Source of the DNA: an uncultured Ruminococcus sp.
GTDB lineage: Bacteria; Bacillota; Clostridia; Oscillospirales; Ruminococcaceae
DNA length: 37,292 bases
Reading direction: 5' to 3'
NCBI GenBank assembly: GCA_947345935.1
Contig: CAMZZN010000024.1
Span: 1 to 37,292 of the forward strand
How positions within the stretch are numbered: the stretch's first letter is position 1; the number at the start of each line of letters is the position of its first letter. The notes beneath the pieces were generated by a model. The model was not told where the DNA came from. It did no database searches and saw only the letters and a program-made list of their open reading frames with translations. This document shows positions 34,672 to 37,292 of this stretch, in pieces. A program made the position numbers and the translations under genes.

Positions 34672-35199
34672 GTTTTTTTCTTTAATTTTAATTAAACGAA
34701 TAAATTTGTCTTCTATTTTGTAAATTACAATAAATCGCAATATTACCCCTATAATAAAACCAATTACTGCAAAAAGTCCTATATCTTGATTTTTTAAAAT
34801 GAATGACAGAAATATTGGAATTGCAGTAAATAACGCCAACAAAAACATAAGAATTATTTCTGAATTTTCTATAGTCTTTATTTTGGAATTCAGTTCCTTT
34901 ACTTCTTCAAAGTAATTAGAAAGCTGATTTGGCAATAATGATATTGTGTCATATTCAACAGTTTCTGAAATATCATTTGTATAATTGATTACATTAAAAT
35001 TATCTTTTTTTACTTTTTCGCAAACAGAAATAAAGTCTATTAAATAAATTTCACCTTTTTCTGCTGAACGAACATTAAGCATGACATAACTTCCAGTTGT
35101 AAACACACCGTTTTCACATTTTATATCTTTTATGCATTTATAAACTGTTTTCTTTTTTGCCCACTCAGAATAGTCCGGCAATTTTGTATATTTATACAT
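34657..35199 (-). CDS. Hypothetical protein with two C-terminal membrane segments
   Basis: A 180-residue protein. Residues ~1-100 are soluble and could be a small beta-rich domain (YKCIKDIKCENGVFTTGSYVML, then GEIYLIDFISV). A short coiled-coil stretch (~95-112) follows, then two membrane segments (~115-134 and ~141-160) and a basic tail. No family recognised. It starts 2 bases after the ParB stop, so it belongs to the parB operon. The stop codon lies inside boundary palindrome 5. Confidence 0.65.
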   Translation of the reverse strand: MYKYTKLPDYSEWAKKKTVYKCIKDIKCENGVFTTGSYVMLNVRSAEKGEIYLIDFISVCEKVKKDNFNVINYTNDISETVEYDTISLLPNQLSNYFEEVKELNSKIKTIENSEIILMFLLALFTAIPIFLSFILKNQDIGLFAVIGFIIGVILRFIVIYKIEDKFIRLIKIKEKNNVSR

Positions 35200-35201
35200 A
35201 A

Positions 35202-36116
35202 TCAGATGTCTCCTTTATCTTTAAAATAATCGTCAAGCAGTCTTTTGGTCAACTCATCAAGTTCACTGTCCGAAATCGTAACATTGTACTTTTTCCGGAT
35301 ATTCTCATATGTATTGACTGCTGCTTTTTTATCCTCCCTATCGGTAAGAACAGCAATAATATCACTAACCTCAACAAGTCCGTTCTGACTGTCTGCAAGG
35401 CTTCTGATACGCTTTGCAAGAGAAGCAGACAATTTTACCTTTGCTTCCCCTAAAGCCAGATATAGAGCGTTCTGAACGTCCGTATCAAGCTTTGCGATAT
35501 AATCAACTGCGCCGATATTGATTATTCCCGTGTCGGTCATTTCCTGCAATTCGGGAATGAGACGGTTTACATCGAGATAACGGTACATTGTTTTCTTCGA
35601 TACGTCAAACTTGGCTGCAATTTCTCCTGCCGTGGTTTCATCATCGTTCCGCAGCTCCATGTATCTTGCAAAGATTTTTCCATACTCACTTGGCAGAGTT
35701 TTGTCACGCTGAATATTGCTTTCGGTAAGGATTTTAAAAACTTCCTCATCAGAATAATCCTTGACAATACACGGAACAGAAATCTGACCGAGGGACTTAG
35801 CAGCTTCAAATCTATGATGACCGCATATTACTTCGTAAATTTCGCCCTTTGGTCTGACACGCAGTGGAGTAATGATTCCAATATCCATTGCGCTTGCTGC
35901 TATCTGCTCAACCTTTTTCGGATTGATTCTATAAGGCTGACCGCCGTTCTTGTCCATATAAGGCTTCAAGCGAGAAAGTTCGATAGTCGTAATTTTTTCC
36001 TTGCCGCCCCACACGCCCGAATAGCTTTCCTCCAGTTCGGTCGGGATATTATCCTCTATCTTGTCCTCGATTGCCTTGCGGCTGTTTTTCATAGCTGTAA
36101 AATCTATCTTACCCAT
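35202..36116 (-). CDS. parB: ParB/RepB/Spo0J-family partition protein
   Basis: A 304-residue ParB. The N-terminal nuclease-like/CTPase fold has RLKPYMDKNGGQPYRI, IITPLRVRPKGEIYEVICGHHRFEAAKSLG and VPCIVKDYSDEE, including the G-H-H-R box. A SPRQ-like block QRDKTLPSEYGKIFARYMEL follows, then a helix-turn-helix (TAGEIAAKFDVSKKTMYRYLDVNRLIPEL). ParB proteins bind parS and, with ParA, place DNA in the cell. No ParA is in the window. A TTG at 36131 extends the frame, but GGAGGT is spaced for the ATG at 36116. It probably stabilises the excised circle or helps transfer. Confidence 0.9.
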   Translation of the reverse strand: MGKIDFTAMKNSRKAIEDKIEDNIPTELEESYSGVWGGKEKITTIELSRLKPYMDKNGGQPYRINPKKVEQIAASAMDIGIITPLRVRPKGEIYEVICGHHRFEAAKSLGQISVPCIVKDYSDEEVFKILTESNIQRDKTLPSEYGKIFARYMELRNDDETTAGEIAAKFDVSKKTMYRYLDVNRLIPELQEMTDTGIINIGAVDYIAKLDTDVQNALYLALGEAKVKLSASLAKRIRSLADSQNGLVEVSDIIAVLTDREDKKAAVNTYENIRKKYNVTISDSELDELTKRLLDDYFKDKGDI

Positions 36117-36132
36117 AGCTTGTACCTCCAAT

Positions 36133-36414
36133 TTATTTTAATTGTATTATAGCATCTTGTATTTTCACAATAAGATTATCAAATTTCCTCTTAAAAAATA
36201 TGCTCCTTCTTGAAAACATAGCGCAGTTATTGCATATCCACCACAAGTTTGTAGATTTGTCTTTATTCGGCATATCTGGTTCATGATTGATTAATTTATC
36301 AACCGTATTATTTAATCGCCTATATGTAAGATAATTATCAACTATAAAATATATTGCAATAATCATCAATATAGCAATAAAAATTAACCCTACAAATTTA
36401 TCTGCTAATGTCAT
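36133..36414 (-). CDS. Small membrane protein with a Cys pair
   Basis: A 93-residue protein with one N-terminal membrane segment (~8-27) and a basic cytoplasmic part with a W-W-I-C-N-N-C pair. The longer frame to 36510 would translate through the boundary palindrome; AAAGGAG 5 bases before the ATG at 36414 shows the real start. No family recognised. It lies just before the parB promoter. Confidence 0.6.
   Translation of the reverse strand: MTLADKFVGLIFIAILMIIAIYFIVDNYLTYRRLNNTVDKLINHEPDMPNKDKSTNLWWICNNCAMFSRRSIFFKRKFDNLIVKIQDAIIQLK
36146..36154 (-). promoter_or_regulatory. Extended -10 promoter for parB
   Basis: On the minus strand: TGCTATAAT (extended -10), about 30 bases before the parB ATG. 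The -35 is weak. It lies just before the stop-codon end of the upstream small membrane protein gene, so parB can be expressed on its own. Confidence 0.55.
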
Positions 36415-36427
36415 AAATACTCCTTTC

Positions 36428-36444
36428 TGCGTCACCGTGACACA
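36428..36444. repeat. Boundary palindrome, copy 6
   Basis: TGCGTCACCGTGACACA: one mismatch in one arm. It sits between the stop of the upstream minus-strand gene (36446) and the RBS of the small membrane protein gene. Confidence 0.8.
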
Positions 36445-36445
36445 A

Positions 36446-36913
36446 TTAATCTTCTTCGTATTTGAAATATTTTTTCTCCCATTCCAACAGATCAGGATAC
36501 TCCTGTTCAATCCTGTCAGTTATGATACCGCACATATCAGATATAGTTTCAATATCAGCGTATTTTCCGGTATCATTGAAATACCAATCCTGCCACATAC
36601 CATTCAATTCATCAGCGTAAGGAAGTGAAAAATAATGATTTACCGCTGCTGTTACTTCCTCGCACATCTCATCACATATAATCGAAGAATTATCCTCAGC
36701 ATTGTGGAGATATTTGCTAAATATCTTCTTGTGCTCAGACCACTTCAAGGTCTTTAAAACATCTGTTACAAATCCGGCAGTCGCTATGAGCTGCTGCCAT
36801 TCCGGAACATCCTCGCTGAGAAGATAATCCTTAAACTTACGGAGCTGCTCTATAAGCTGTTCGTTAGCCTGTCCTTCATGTACACATTTCACATCGTCCC
36901 TGTTAATATCCAT
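36446..36913 (-). CDS. Hypothetical acidic protein
   Basis: A 155-residue, acidic, mostly helical, soluble protein rich in Trp, Cys and Glu. No signal peptide or membrane segment and no family recognised. The longer frame to 36943 starts inside boundary palindrome 7; AAAGGA 7 bases before the ATG at 36913 marks the start. It is the second gene of the minus-strand set read here, after the zinc-ribbon protein, with palindromes on both sides. Confidence 0.65.
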   Translation of the reverse strand: MDINRDDVKCVHEGQANEQLIEQLRKFKDYLLSEDVPEWQQLIATAGFVTDVLKTLKWSEHKKIFSKYLHNAEDNSSIICDEMCEEVTAAVNHYFSLPYADELNGMWQDWYFNDTGKYADIETISDMCGIITDRIEQEYPDLLEWEKKYFKYEED

Positions 36914-36927
36914 AACATTTTCCTTTC

Positions 36928-36944
36928 TGTGCCACCGTGACACA
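36928..36944. repeat. Boundary palindrome, copy 7
   Basis: TGTGCCACCGTGACACA: one mismatch in one arm. It sits between the stop of the zinc-ribbon gene (36965) and the RBS of the gene at 36446-36913. Confidence 0.8.
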
Positions 36945-36964
36945 CTTTAAAATTATACAAATTG

Positions 36965-37237
36965 TTATCGCATATTCTCCGTTTCTTCACGAAGCTTAAT
37001 AACCCGTTTCCTGAGCAGTTCGTTTTCAACTTTGAGCAATTCGAGCTGCTCGTCACGAAATTTATCTTTCTGCTTCTTTCGCTGCCGAAGATTGTAAACC
37101 CTGAGAGCAGTTTTCTGTCGGTCTGATTCCCTACGGCAGTCAGGACAATATTTCACGCTGATATGTCTGTACCAATCGGTATTATTAACATCGGAAATCA
37201 TTGCTCCGCACCGTTTGCAATATTTTATATCAGTCAT
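36965..37237 (-). CDS. Zinc-ribbon and coiled-coil protein
   Basis: A 90-residue protein. The N-terminus has two Cys pairs (C-K-R-C near residue 7 and C-P-D-C near residue 31), a zinc ribbon. A basic helix and then a coiled coil (~60-88, ELLKVENELLRKRVIKLRE) follow. The fold suggests DNA or RNA binding or a protein adaptor. GGAGGGGG precedes the ATG at 37237. First of the minus-strand genes seen in the window; the operon probably continues to the right. Confidence 0.7.
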   Translation of the reverse strand: MTDIKYCKRCGAMISDVNNTDWYRHISVKYCPDCRRESDRQKTALRVYNLRQRKKQKDKFRDEQLELLKVENELLRKRVIKLREETENMR

Positions 37238-37268
37238 TGCTGCTGCCCCCTCCCCCGAAAAGCGGATA

Positions 37269-37292
37269 GTTTTCGTTACAGTTTTCGTTACA
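37269..37292. repeat. Tandem 12-base repeat cut by the window end
   Basis: Two direct copies of GTTTTCGTTACA, the second ending on the last base of the window. More copies may follow. Short tandem repeats like this can be binding sites (iterons, parS-like or regulator sites), but two copies are not enough to decide. Confidence 0.6.

Noticed and set aside
36415..36510. N-terminal extension of the small membrane protein
   Set aside because: It would translate through boundary palindrome 6 and the upstream gene; the RBS fits the ATG at 36414.
1..37292. CRISPR array or insertion sequence
   Set aside because: No regularly spaced repeats and no DDE or HUH transposase were seen; the TnpV-like frame is the only transposon-related trace.

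Overview
The window is the left part (about 37 kb) of an integrative and conjugative element from a low-to-moderate GC Clostridia host. Gene families and gene order fit the Tn1549/C. difficile CTn type of element found in Ruminococcus and relatives; this host assignment is inferred from gene content, not from a database match. The left end sits in a tRNA-Met gene: bases 125-169 match the 3' half of a tRNA-Met on the minus strand (anticodon-loop end, T arm, acceptor, CCA). The match breaks off where element DNA begins, and a tyrosine integrase gene follows directly. The right end is not in the window.

Layout. 1-267: chromosomal flank, tRNA terminator, att site and integrase promoter. 268-3153: integrase, a sigma-region-4-like HTH protein, a small unknown protein and a replication-initiator-like protein with a DUF6017 tail. 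3154-3357: a hairpin-rich leader. 3358-14509: the transfer operon, with PcfB/DUF3801, a truncated VirD4 remnant, the VirD4 coupling protein, Maff2, TrbL/VirB6-like, PrgI/VirB3-like, VirB4, a large CD1108-like membrane protein with a decayed M23 fold, DUF4315 and CD1107/DUF4366. 14510-19690: inserted modules, namely higBA plus an orphan vapB, topoisomerase III, a second VirD4-like ATPase without membrane segments, and mazEF. 19731-31750: four overlapping or closely spaced genes ending in a 2750-residue methylase-helicase polyvalent protein. 31968-37237: minus-strand genes, including a lipoprotein/DUF4238 pair, small membrane proteins, ParB and a zinc-ribbon protein.

How it works together. VirD4, VirB4, TrbL, PrgI, Maff2 and the CD1107/CD1108 proteins would build the mating channel. 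TopB, the helicase-methylase and the replication protein would process and protect transferred DNA. ParB and the toxin-antitoxin pairs would stabilise the element. I recognise no relaxase in the window, so it is probably to the right.

Most interesting observations: (1) one short C-terminal motif (F-S-R-x-x-Q-K-x-F) sits 29-38 residues from the end of four proteins, the PcfB-like adaptor and three polyvalent proteins, and looks like a shared recruitment or translocation tag; (2) a TnpV-like gene with its own RBS lies in another frame inside the 2750-residue gene; (3) a 17-bp palindrome (TGTGTCAC-n-GTGACACA) recurs seven times, only at gene boundaries of accessory modules; (4) VirD4 exists in three states: full, soluble paralogue and internally deleted remnant.
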